A DNA stretch of 6,011 nt. Origin: Nitrospirota bacterium (GTDB lineage: Bacteria > Nitrospinota_A > UBA7883 > JACRGQ01). This document shows, one piece after another, positions 1 through 6,011 of this stretch. The notes beneath the pieces were generated by a model, which was not told the origin of the DNA, ran no database searches, and saw only the letters and a program-made list of their open reading frames with translations. The stretch spans positions 1 through 6,011 of the forward strand of contig JAJRYM010000253.1 of the NCBI GenBank assembly GCA_024275775.1. Reading direction: 5' to 3'. The translations under genes and the position numbers were made by a program. The first letter of the stretch is position 1. Each line of letters opens with the position of its first letter.

Positions 1-881
1 TCGCACTCCAGAGCGTTGAGATATGCCTGCGTCTGGTTTTCCGCTACGGCCGTTCCGCACGGGTTGGTATGTTTTATTATCACGCAGGCCGGAAGGCTGA
101 ATTCCCGCACGAGCTGAAGCGCGGCGTCTAAATCCACGATGTTGTTGTAAGAGAGCTCCTTGCCGTGCATCTGGTTATCGCCGGTGTAGATTCCGTCAAC
201 CGATTTCACATAGAAGGAAGCCGACTGATGCGGATTTTCTCCATACCTGAGGCCGGTTGTTTTTACGAACTCCAGAGAGAGTTTTTCCGGCCCGCCTGAG
301 AGATACGAATGAATGGCCTTATCGTATTCGGCCGTCCTCGCGAAAGCTTTAACGGCCAGATTTCTGCGCTCGGCAAGGGTAAGCCCGCCGTTTTCCCGCA
401 CGGCCTTTTCCACCAAAGGGTAATCGGCGGGGTCGGTAACCACCGCCACGTCTTCATGATTTTTAGCCGATGCCCGTATCATGCACGGGCCGCCGATATC
501 GATATTTTCTATCGCATCTGCGTCGGTTACCCCTTCCTTCGCCACGGTCTGTTCAAACGGATAGAGATTCACCACCACCATGTCTATCGGCTCTATGCCG
601 TTTTCCCGCATTTCATTTTGATGTTTCTCGTCCGCCCGGCGAGCAAGTATCCCGCCGTGGATTTTGGGGTTGAGGGTTTTTACTCTGCCGTCGAGTATTT
701 CGGGATAGCCGGTGAAATCGGAAATTTTCGTTACTTTTATTCCACCGTTTTCCAGCGTCTTCGCCGTTCCGCCGGTGGAGAGAATTTCAACTCCGGCATC
801 CTGAAGGGTTTTTGCCAGTTCCACCACGCCGGTTTTATCCGAAACGGAAAGAACGGCTCTTTTTATCTGTTTAACTTCCAT
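1..881 (-). CDS. purH: Bifunctional IMP cyclohydrolase / AICAR transformylase (PurH), C-terminus cut off by the window edge
   Basis: PurH catalyses the last two steps of purine synthesis in the cytoplasm: formylation of AICAR with 10-formyl-tetrahydrofolate, then ring closure to IMP. The first 293 residues are visible; family members are usually about 510-530 residues, so the rest lies left of the window. The N-terminal MGS-like cyclohydrolase domain (about residues 1-195) is complete, with SVSDKTG (12-18), STGGT (35-39), the conserved stretch 51-79 containing GYPEILDGRVKTLNPKIHGG, NLYPF (105-109) and IDIGGP (127-132). The transformylase domain begins with RYGENPHQ (212-219), GKELSYNN (240-247) and KHTNPCG (270-276), whose Lys-His pair belongs to the transformylase active site. 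The ATG at 881 gives the normal N-terminus for the family. There is no clear Shine-Dalgarno sequence before it. It follows the deacylase gene after 45 bases. No frameshift is seen. The identification is certain; only the unseen end is unknown. Confidence 0.97.
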   Translation of the reverse strand, partial: MEVKQIKRAVLSVSDKTGVVELAKTLQDAGVEILSTGGTAKTLENGGIKVTKISDFTGYPEILDGRVKTLNPKIHGGILARRADEKHQNEMRENGIEPIDMVVVNLYPFEQTVAKEGVTDADAIENIDIGGPCMIRASAKNHEDVAVVTDPADYPLVEKAVRENGGLTLAERRNLAVKAFARTAEYDKAIHSYLSGGPEKLSLEFVKTTGLRYGENPHQSASFYVKSVDGIYTGDNQMHGKELSYNNIVDLDAALQLVREFSLPACVIIKHTNPCGTAVAENQTQAYLNALEC

Positions 882-892
882 GATGGGCAGAC

Positions 893-921
893 AGTTTAGT
901 GGCGGGTTTCCATCGGGTCAA
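893..921 (-). promoter_or_regulatory. Candidate sigma70-type promoter in front of purH
   Basis: On the minus strand, TTGACC (921-916, five of six matches to the -35 consensus) is followed after exactly 17 bases by TAAACT (898-893, four of six matches to the -10 consensus). This is the only intergenic gap of any size in the window. Transcription would be expected to start around 885-888, only a few bases before the purH ATG at 881, which agrees with the lack of a visible ribosome binding site. A two-hexamer match in a short gap can easily occur by chance, and purH could equally be read from the upstream operon. Confidence 0.3.
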
Positions 922-926
922 GCGGT

Positions 927-2507
927 TCAGCCGGCTTTGAGCGGCGCGCCTGCCGTAATGCCGGTAAATTCTCCGTTCCTGATAGTCGCTTTCCCGTTTA
1001 CCCATACGTTTATAATCCCTTCCGGGTAGGCGAGCGGATTTTTGTAATCGGCGGTATCTTTTATTTTTTCCGGGTCGATCATCACGATGTCGGCATGATA
1101 CCCTTCAATAAGGCTTCCCCGCTTTTCAAGCCCGAACCACTCGCACGCCGCCGTTGATGTTTTTCTCACGGCTTCTTCCATCGAAAAGAGCTTTTTACCA
1201 AAAACATGCTCGCGAAAAAACCGGGGGAATGTGCCGAATGTCCGTGGATGCGGCCGGCCTATGCCCAGCGGGCCGCTTATGCTTCGAGCCCCGGCATCGG
1301 AGCCTATCATCACGTAATCCTTCGCGAGCACTCTATCCATATTTTTTTCGCTCATGCAGAAGTAGATGGCCTCCACTTCCGTTTTTTCCTCCTCCAGCAG
1401 ATCGAAAACAAAATCAATCGGGTCTACATTTCGCGCGGCGGCTCCCTCCGCTACCGTCTGCCCCTGAAGATTGCTGTTCTTTTCGGTCATGACCTGAGAG
1501 ACCATTACCGACTCCCAGTATTCCGGTTCCGGGTGGTTGCGAAGAATTTCCTCGCGCATTTTCTTTCTAGTTTCATGGTTGTTCAGCCTTTCCATAATAG
1601 CGTCCCGCCCGCCGTCGAACGCCCAGTCCGGCAAGAGCACTTGAAGGCCGGTGTTGGACGCGGTGTACGGATACCTGTCGCACCGTATTTCAATGCCGTC
1701 CCGCTGAGCCTGTTCGATAAGCTCAAACACTTTTTCAAGTTTGTTCCAGTTGTCCTTGCCGGCCGTTTTGAGATGGGAGATATGGAGTTTCACGCCGGTT
1801 TTGCGGGCGATATCTATAACCTCTTCTATCGATTCAATCAGCGTTTTGCCTTCCGAACGGATATGCGTTGTGAAAATTTTCCCCGCTTGCCTTACAACGT
1901 CAACCATCTCCGCCACTTCCTCCCTGTCGGCAAAACAGGCGGGAGGATAAACCAGCCCTATGCTCATACCTAGCGCGCCCTGATTCAGGTTCTCGCGTAT
2001 CGTATCGAGCATCTTGCGTTTATGCGCATCGTCGATGCGGATATCCTCCAACCCGATAATCGACGCCCGGAGAGTGTTGTAGCCGATAAGGCCGGCGAAG
2101 TTTACGGCCGTGCCGCCTGTTTCCAGCTTTTTCCAGTAATCGGAAAAGCTGTGCCAGTCCAGCTCCAGCCCGAACTGCTCCCGGTAGGCCTCGCCCCGTA
2201 TTTTCAGGATTTCCCCGTCAATCGGCGCGGCCGAATAACCGCAGTTGCCTCCTATGTCGGTTGTTATCCCCTGCCGCACCTTGCCTTCCGCCGATGAATC
2301 TATAAGCAGGTAATAATCGGAATGCGAATGAACGTCCACGAACCCCGGCAGAGTGTACAGGCCCTCGCCGTCGATAATCTCTGCGGCCTCTTCCTCAATC
2401 TTCCCGATGGACGCTATCAGCCCGTCTTTTATGCCGATATCCGTCTTCGCCGATTTGCCTTCTTCAAGTCCGTAAAGAACGGAGTTTTTTATTACGGTAT
2501 CAAGCAT
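927..2507 (-). CDS. N-acyl-D-amino-acid deacylase (D-aminoacylase family, amidohydrolase superfamily)
   Basis: A 526-residue cytoplasmic metallohydrolase of the D-aminoacylase group (COG3653-like), expected to remove the acyl group from N-acyl-D-amino acids. The metal-site pattern is complete: HSHSD (His60, His62), GGNCGYS (Cys89), THIRSEG (His215), HISHLK (His245) and GSDAG (Asp404). The spacings His62-Cys89 (27) and His215-His245 (30) equal those I recall for the Alcaligenes faecalis enzyme (His69-Cys96, His220-His250). DRYPYTA (277-283) and GRPHPRTFGTFPRF (417-430) are also typical, as is the C-terminal GYHADIVMIDP strand. The open frame runs upstream to 2588, but that part overlaps slt and reads as non-homologous sequence; MLDTVIKN at 2507 is the usual family start and lies 4 bases after the slt stop. 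No good Shine-Dalgarno sequence is visible, so translation may depend on slt. Substrate side chain (D-Glu, D-Asp, hydrophobic, or a dipeptide ending in a D-residue) cannot be read from the sequence. Confidence 0.9.
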   Translation of the reverse strand: MLDTVIKNSVLYGLEEGKSAKTDIGIKDGLIASIGKIEEEAAEIIDGEGLYTLPGFVDVHSHSDYYLLIDSSAEGKVRQGITTDIGGNCGYSAAPIDGEILKIRGEAYREQFGLELDWHSFSDYWKKLETGGTAVNFAGLIGYNTLRASIIGLEDIRIDDAHKRKMLDTIRENLNQGALGMSIGLVYPPACFADREEVAEMVDVVRQAGKIFTTHIRSEGKTLIESIEEVIDIARKTGVKLHISHLKTAGKDNWNKLEKVFELIEQAQRDGIEIRCDRYPYTASNTGLQVLLPDWAFDGGRDAIMERLNNHETRKKMREEILRNHPEPEYWESVMVSQVMTEKNSNLQGQTVAEGAAARNVDPIDFVFDLLEEEKTEVEAIYFCMSEKNMDRVLAKDYVMIGSDAGARSISGPLGIGRPHPRTFGTFPRFFREHVFGKKLFSMEEAVRKTSTAACEWFGLEKRGSLIEGYHADIVMIDPEKIKDTADYKNPLAYPEGIINVWVNGKATIRNGEFTGITAGAPLKAG

Positions 2508-2511
2508 TCTG

Positions 2512-4728
2512 CTAATTTTGCATGGCTGGGGATGGCCGGTTTTTCTGTTTATACATCTCTTTGTATATACCATAGTTGCGCAGAACATTCTTCACGTAGC
2601 CGCGTGTTTCGCCGAAAGGAATTTTTTCTATGAACTCCATCAGTCCGTCATCGGGGAATTTTCCAATCCATCCTTTCACGGCTTTTTTGCCGGCGTTATA
2701 GGAAGCCACCGCCGGCGCAACATTCCCCCGATATTCCTTAAGCAGGGAGGCAAGGTGAAACGCGCCCATTTTTATGTTTGTGCGCGGGTCCAGAAGATTT
2801 TCAGAGCCGGGATTTTTCATATCCAGCTTGCGGGAAATTTTTTCAGCGGTCGCCGGAATAATCTGCATGAGGCCGAGCGCGTTGGCGCGCGAAACCGCAT
2901 AGGGATTAAAAGCGCTTTCCTGCCTCATGAGCGCCAGCAACAGCCGCGGGTCGAGCCGGTTTTTGCCGGCTTCCTTCCCGACTGTTTCCCAATAGGGAAG
3001 CGGAAACATGAGGAGTTTTATAAGACGGGCTGTTTTTTTATCCTCGAACTTTTTGCTTCTTACCTTCCAGAAGTGCTTTATTACCCGGGAATAATCCCCG
3101 CTCCGGTGATGCTGGTAACCCATAAAAATAAGGTTGTCGGTCGAATCCGGCAGTTCATTTTCAAGCAGATGCAAAAGTTTGTCGGCACGCCTGCCGAATC
3201 CTATCCGCATCCAGTTTTTAGCGCTGTCGAGATACCATTTCTGTTTTTCGTTAAGTTTAGGACTGCCGCGGAACGGCTGGGAATATTCCTCTATTTCCGC
3301 CATGAAAGACGCGAAAATCCGGCCGTCAGCCGCAGGCGAATACTCTTTCACTTGGGCGATATCTTCCGGTATGCCGTTAACGAAAAGGGCGTAATAGGAA
3401 AACGGAAAATTTTCCATAAGCTCTTCCATAAGAGATTCTGTATTTTTACCTTCTTTTGCCACCGTTTTTATCAGCCAGAAAAGGAATTTCGGCCGCTGTT
3501 CCGAAAATCTGTATTTTTCAATATGGCGGCGGAATGCTTTTTCGGCCTGTGTATAGTCGCCGAGATTGTAATGAAGCCAGCCGATTTCCCATAGCGCGCT
3601 TTCGGCCGTTCGGGCTTTGGGATATTTTTTCGCGCTTGTTCCGTAATATTCCAGCGCTTCCCGATAGTTTTCTTTGCTCGCGGCGATTCTTCCCTTGATG
3701 TAATAAGCGGGCCCCGCGCGGGAATCGGCTGGATAGTCCTTTATCAAATCCGAAAGCAGTCTGAAAGCCAGCCGGCTTTCGCCACTGTTCCAGTACAGTT
3801 TGGCCAGCATATATATGGCGCGGGGCCTGAGATGCTGTTTCGGTCTTTTGTTGATTATGTTGCGAAAGACGATAGCGGCATGTTTTGTTTTTCCCTGCAT
3901 TTTCAGGGCAATCGCTTTTTGCAGCAAAATGCGGGAACGCTCTTCGGCGGTGAGGCGGGTTCGAAGAACCGAGTTAATGTAACTTTCCGCTTCCGCGTAT
4001 TTCCCTTTTTTTATGAGAATTTTTACGCGCCGTATTTGCTGTTTAAATCCGCCGACCTTGAATCCGCCCCTGTATTTTTTCTGCATGCGGATTGTCTCTT
4101 TTCTGGCTTTCTCCGCCAGCGGCAGGTCGGGAAATCCATAATAAATTTCCTGATACGCCCGGTAAGTTTCTTTGGTGCGGCCTGTTTTTTCAAGAGCGGT
4201 TGCCAGAACAAAAAGAGCCAAAGGTTTTTCATCCGGGTTTTTTATACGGTTTTTCTCAAGGAGAGCCGCCGTCTCCGCAGGTTTGCCGCTGAATAAAAGA
4301 TTTTCCGCTTCGAGTCTTATCACCCTCTCCTTAAGCGGCGAGTGGGGAAAATTTTTCAGGAATCTACCGGCGATTCTTATCGTTTCTTCATTGTTTTCAT
4401 TGTCGGACGCGATACGGGCCATATCGTAAAGAGCCCAATCACCCACCAGCCTGCTTTCAGCCGCCGTCCCAAAACTGTTTACAGCTTCGTCCGGGCGGTT
4501 TAGTTTTACAAGCGCGTAACCTTTCAGGTAGGCGATATCCGTTTTTAAAACCCTGTTTTCTTCGGCGTCCGTAGCTTGGAAAACTTCCAGAGCTTCTTGC
4601 CACATTCCCTTGCGGAAAAGCTCCATCCCCTGCATGAACGAAGCGGGCAACCGCATCTCTTCTCCGAAAACCGGGCTGGCGACTGCCAGCGCTACCAGCA
4701 AAAGCAAACCGAGTCGGAAGGGTTTCAT
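2512..4728 (-). CDS. slt: Soluble lytic murein transglycosylase (Slt family), exported
   Basis: A 738-residue periplasmic enzyme that cleaves the MurNAc-GlcNAc bond of peptidoglycan without water, leaving 1,6-anhydro-MurNAc ends. Residues 1-22 form a signal peptide (positive MKPFR, then a Leu/Ala/Val core) with likely cleavage after VFG and before EE; there is no lipobox cysteine, so the protein should be soluble. Residues about 30-575 are helical, TPR-like repeats (for example the ALEYYG...AEKAF region near 358-398), matching the superhelical domain of Slt70. The catalytic domain covers about 590-725: MRQESAFNP with catalytic Glu604, GLMQIIP (619-625), NIKMGAFHLA, SYNAG (676-680) and IPFGETRGYVKNVL (703-716). 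The open frame extends to 4830, but that region is the end of miaA in another frame. The ATG at 4728 shares ATGA with the miaA stop and has AAGAGG only 2 bases upstream, so translational coupling to miaA is likely. It is longer than E. coli Slt70, mostly in the repeat region. Confidence 0.95.
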   Translation of the reverse strand: MKPFRLGLLLLVALAVASPVFGEEMRLPASFMQGMELFRKGMWQEALEVFQATDAEENRVLKTDIAYLKGYALVKLNRPDEAVNSFGTAAESRLVGDWALYDMARIASDNENNEETIRIAGRFLKNFPHSPLKERVIRLEAENLLFSGKPAETAALLEKNRIKNPDEKPLALFVLATALEKTGRTKETYRAYQEIYYGFPDLPLAEKARKETIRMQKKYRGGFKVGGFKQQIRRVKILIKKGKYAEAESYINSVLRTRLTAEERSRILLQKAIALKMQGKTKHAAIVFRNIINKRPKQHLRPRAIYMLAKLYWNSGESRLAFRLLSDLIKDYPADSRAGPAYYIKGRIAASKENYREALEYYGTSAKKYPKARTAESALWEIGWLHYNLGDYTQAEKAFRRHIEKYRFSEQRPKFLFWLIKTVAKEGKNTESLMEELMENFPFSYYALFVNGIPEDIAQVKEYSPAADGRIFASFMAEIEEYSQPFRGSPKLNEKQKWYLDSAKNWMRIGFGRRADKLLHLLENELPDSTDNLIFMGYQHHRSGDYSRVIKHFWKVRSKKFEDKKTARLIKLLMFPLPYWETVGKEAGKNRLDPRLLLALMRQESAFNPYAVSRANALGLMQIIPATAEKISRKLDMKNPGSENLLDPRTNIKMGAFHLASLLKEYRGNVAPAVASYNAGKKAVKGWIGKFPDDGLMEFIEKIPFGETRGYVKNVLRNYGIYKEMYKQKNRPSPAMQN
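4725..4728 (-). other. ATGA stop/start overlap between miaA and slt
   Basis: The minus-strand bases ATGA hold both the slt start codon (4728-4726) and the miaA stop codon TGA (4727-4725). This arrangement usually means that ribosomes finishing miaA re-initiate on slt. It also supports 4728, not the longer open frame to 4830, as the slt start, because the first residues from 4728 form a proper signal peptide. Confidence 0.9.
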
Positions 4729-5651
4729 TGCCTCTTGAAACGTTCCGTTATGAAATCGGCCACATCGTCCGTTGTGAGGTTGCCTGATGCGCTGTTGATG
4801 TATATGGCCTCTTTGACGGAGTTGAACCATGTTATCTGCCGTTTTGCGTACCGGCGGGTCTGTTTCCGGATTTCCTCTATGAGTGTATCCATATCGCCAT
4901 TCCCGCTTTCCAAAAATTCCACAATCTGTTTATAGCCGACGCTTTGGAAAGGTTTGCAATCCTGGCTGAATCCTGTTGCGAGAATATCGGCGGTCTCCTT
5001 TATCCACCCCCTGTCCAGCATATTGAGTACCTGCCGGTTTATCCGCTCGTAGATTTTTTCTCTGGGTCCGCAAAGCAGATAGATGGAGGCGTCGTAAAGA
5101 TACCGGTTGCTGTTTGCGGACGATTGCTGTTTCGGCAAAAGCGCGTTTTCAATGCCTCTGATTATTCTGTGCGTATCGTTAGGATGAATTTTAGCCGACC
5201 TGCCGGGGTCGAGCCTTATCAGCCATTTATAGAGAATATCGGTTCCAAGATTTTCTATATTGTAACGGAGCGACGCTCTCAGTTCGGGGTCGGCCTGCGT
5301 GCCGCCGTCAAGGTCTTCGAGAGTTGCCTGTATGTACAGCCCTGTGCCGCCGGTAAGAATGGGAACATTTCCCCTGCCGGCTATTTCACTTATTTTTTTT
5401 CTTGCCGCCTCCTTGAAATCCCAGAGCGAGAACGGTTTGTCCGGTTCCAGGCAATCGATAAGATGATGCGGCGCCAGATTGCGTGTTTCTGCATCGGGCT
5501 TGCCGGAACCGATATCGAAATATCGGAACACCTGCACCGAATCGGCGCTTATTATTTCCCCTGAAATTCTTTGCGCCACCTTGATGGCTGTTTCGCTTTT
5601 GCCCATGCTTGTGGGCCCGCCTATCACGATAACCTTAATTCTCTTTTCCAT
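4725..5651 (-). CDS. miaA: tRNA dimethylallyltransferase (MiaA)
   Basis: MiaA transfers the dimethylallyl group of DMAPP to N6 of adenosine-37 in tRNAs that read codons beginning with U; the product i6A is commonly further modified by MiaB. The 308-residue length is normal. Seen in order: P-loop GPTSMGKS (12-19), SADSVQVFRYFDIGSGKP (35-52) with the conserved Asp37, PHHLID (61-66), GGTGLY (101-106), NDTHRIIRGIE (158-168), the FQSVGYKQ substrate-binding stretch (235-242) and KRQITWF (270-276). All key family motifs are intact. The ATG at 5651 places the P-loop at the expected distance from the N-terminus and has an AGGA ribosome binding site 5 bases upstream. The gene begins 17 bases inside the preceding methyltransferase gene and ends overlapping slt, so the three probably share one transcript. 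Confidence 0.97.
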   Translation of the reverse strand: MEKRIKVIVIGGPTSMGKSETAIKVAQRISGEIISADSVQVFRYFDIGSGKPDAETRNLAPHHLIDCLEPDKPFSLWDFKEAARKKISEIAGRGNVPILTGGTGLYIQATLEDLDGGTQADPELRASLRYNIENLGTDILYKWLIRLDPGRSAKIHPNDTHRIIRGIENALLPKQQSSANSNRYLYDASIYLLCGPREKIYERINRQVLNMLDRGWIKETADILATGFSQDCKPFQSVGYKQIVEFLESGNGDMDTLIEEIRKQTRRYAKRQITWFNSVKEAIYINSASGNLTTDDVADFITERFKRQ

Positions 5652-6011
5652 TTCCGTCCTGCGGCGCCAGCTTCAGCTTTTCATAGATTGTCTTCATTGC
5701 AACAGTATAATCCCCCACAGAGTCAAAAACGGTAAGCGGAGGAATTGTTATCGGTTCGCACTTGCCGTTTTTCACCCCCGAAGCCAGAAAAAGAAAAGGG
5801 TCTCTTCCCGGCCTGCTGGAGACATAGCGGACGGTTTTTAGGGCGAATCCCGTTTCCTTCAGGACTTCCTCCACCTCTGCGCTTCTTGCGGGAAGATGGC
5901 AAAGATAAAAACTTCCGCCTTCTTTCAGGACATGGGCGGCCGTCCGGCAGAGTTCTTCCAGCGTTACTTTAATCTCGTGGCGGGCTACGGCCTGCTCGTA
6001 GGTTGCGGGCA
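5635..6011 (-). CDS. trmN6: TrmN6-type tRNA1(Val) adenine-37 N6-methyltransferase, C-terminal part only
   Basis: The visible 124 residues are the C-terminal half of a Rossmann-fold, SAM-dependent methyltransferase; the gene continues beyond the right edge. The match is to the YfiC/TrmN6 group (COG4123), which methylates N6 of A37 in tRNA1(Val) in E. coli (about 245 residues there). Supporting stretches are AVARHEIKVTLEEL near the first visible residues, then the AAHVLKEGGSFYLCHLP helix-strand unit, SSRPGRDPFLFLASG, and the family-typical tail IPPLTVFDSVGDYT...IYEKL. The SAM-binding motif and the NPPY-type catalytic motif would lie upstream of the window, so activity cannot be judged. The stop TAA is at 5637-5635, inside the miaA gene. 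A GTG at 5874 is internal, because the conserved frame continues unbroken to the edge. Members of this group from distant bacteria may differ in tRNA target. Confidence 0.8.
   Translation of the reverse strand, partial: PATYEQAVARHEIKVTLEELCRTAAHVLKEGGSFYLCHLPARSAEVEEVLKETGFALKTVRYVSSRPGRDPFLFLASGVKNGKCEPITIPPLTVFDSVGDYTVAMKTIYEKLKLAPQDGNGKEN
5657..5660 (-). promoter_or_regulatory. Ribosome binding site of miaA
   Basis: AGGA on the minus strand, 5 bases before the ATG at 5651 and inside the last codons of the upstream methyltransferase gene. It is the clearest Shine-Dalgarno match in the window and supports the chosen miaA start despite the gene overlap. Confidence 0.6.

Noticed and set aside
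309..899. A 196-codon plus-strand open frame opposite purH.
   Set aside because: The minus strand reads as an unbroken PurH with all expected motifs, so this frame is a shadow.
896..913. A five-codon minus-strand reading frame (ATG GAA ACC CGC CAC TAA) upstream of purH, as a possible leader peptide.
   Set aside because: No ribosome binding site, no attenuator-like hairpin and no run of regulatory codons; it would also lie across the candidate promoter.
882..926. A possible transcription terminator between the deacylase gene and purH.
   Set aside because: No GC-rich inverted repeat followed by a T-run is visible on either strand.
1206..1973. A 255-codon plus-strand open frame opposite the deacylase gene.
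   Set aside because: The minus strand here encodes the conserved metal-binding core of the deacylase; the plus-strand translation is Phe/Arg-rich with no family pattern.
2508..2588. N-terminal extension of the deacylase by 27 codons.
   Set aside because: It overlaps the slt end in another frame, adds Cys/Arg/Lys-rich sequence unlike the family, and the family normally begins at the MLDTVIKN-type strand.
2518..3594. A 358-codon plus-strand open frame opposite slt.
   Set aside because: It is antisense to the conserved catalytic and helical regions of slt, has no recognisable domain, and is what codon bias on the other strand commonly leaves open.
4729..4830. N-terminal extension of slt by 34 codons.
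   Set aside because: It lies wholly inside miaA and would bury the signal peptide; starting at 4728 gives a normal export signal.

Overview
The window is a compact block of bacterial housekeeping genes, all on the minus strand, so transcription runs from the right end to the left. In that order it holds: the C-terminal half of a TrmN6-type tRNA methyltransferase (runs off the right edge), miaA (tRNA dimethylallyltransferase), slt (exported soluble lytic murein transglycosylase), an N-acyl-D-amino-acid deacylase of the amidohydrolase superfamily, and the N-terminal 57% or so of purH (runs off the left edge). Coding density is close to complete. The first two genes overlap by 17 bases, miaA and slt overlap by 4 (ATGA), slt and the deacylase are 4 bases apart, and only 45 bases separate the deacylase from purH. 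No RNA gene, mobile element, CRISPR array or long repeat was seen.

The organism is a diderm bacterium: the Slt protein has a cleavable signal peptide, no lipobox, and a long helical-repeat superhelix before its catalytic domain, as in periplasmic enzymes of Gram-negative bacteria. G+C looks close to one half by eye. The gene order and protein style would fit a deltaproteobacterium-like or related lineage, but that is a guess; the sequence has no taxonomic marker I can read with certainty.

Functionally the block falls into three parts. The TrmN6-like enzyme and MiaA both modify the N6 position of adenosine-37, next to the anticodon, in different tRNAs. Slt cleaves the glycan strands of peptidoglycan, and the D-amino-acid deacylase directly after it may act on D-amino-acid-containing products, although that link is inferred only from position. 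PurH carries out the last two steps of IMP synthesis. It may have its own promoter in the 45-base gap.

I found no convincing new system. The findings listed are modest: the Slt/deacylase pairing, the pairing of two A37-N6 modification enzymes, a candidate promoter that would make purH almost leaderless, and an apparently enlarged variable segment in the deacylase.
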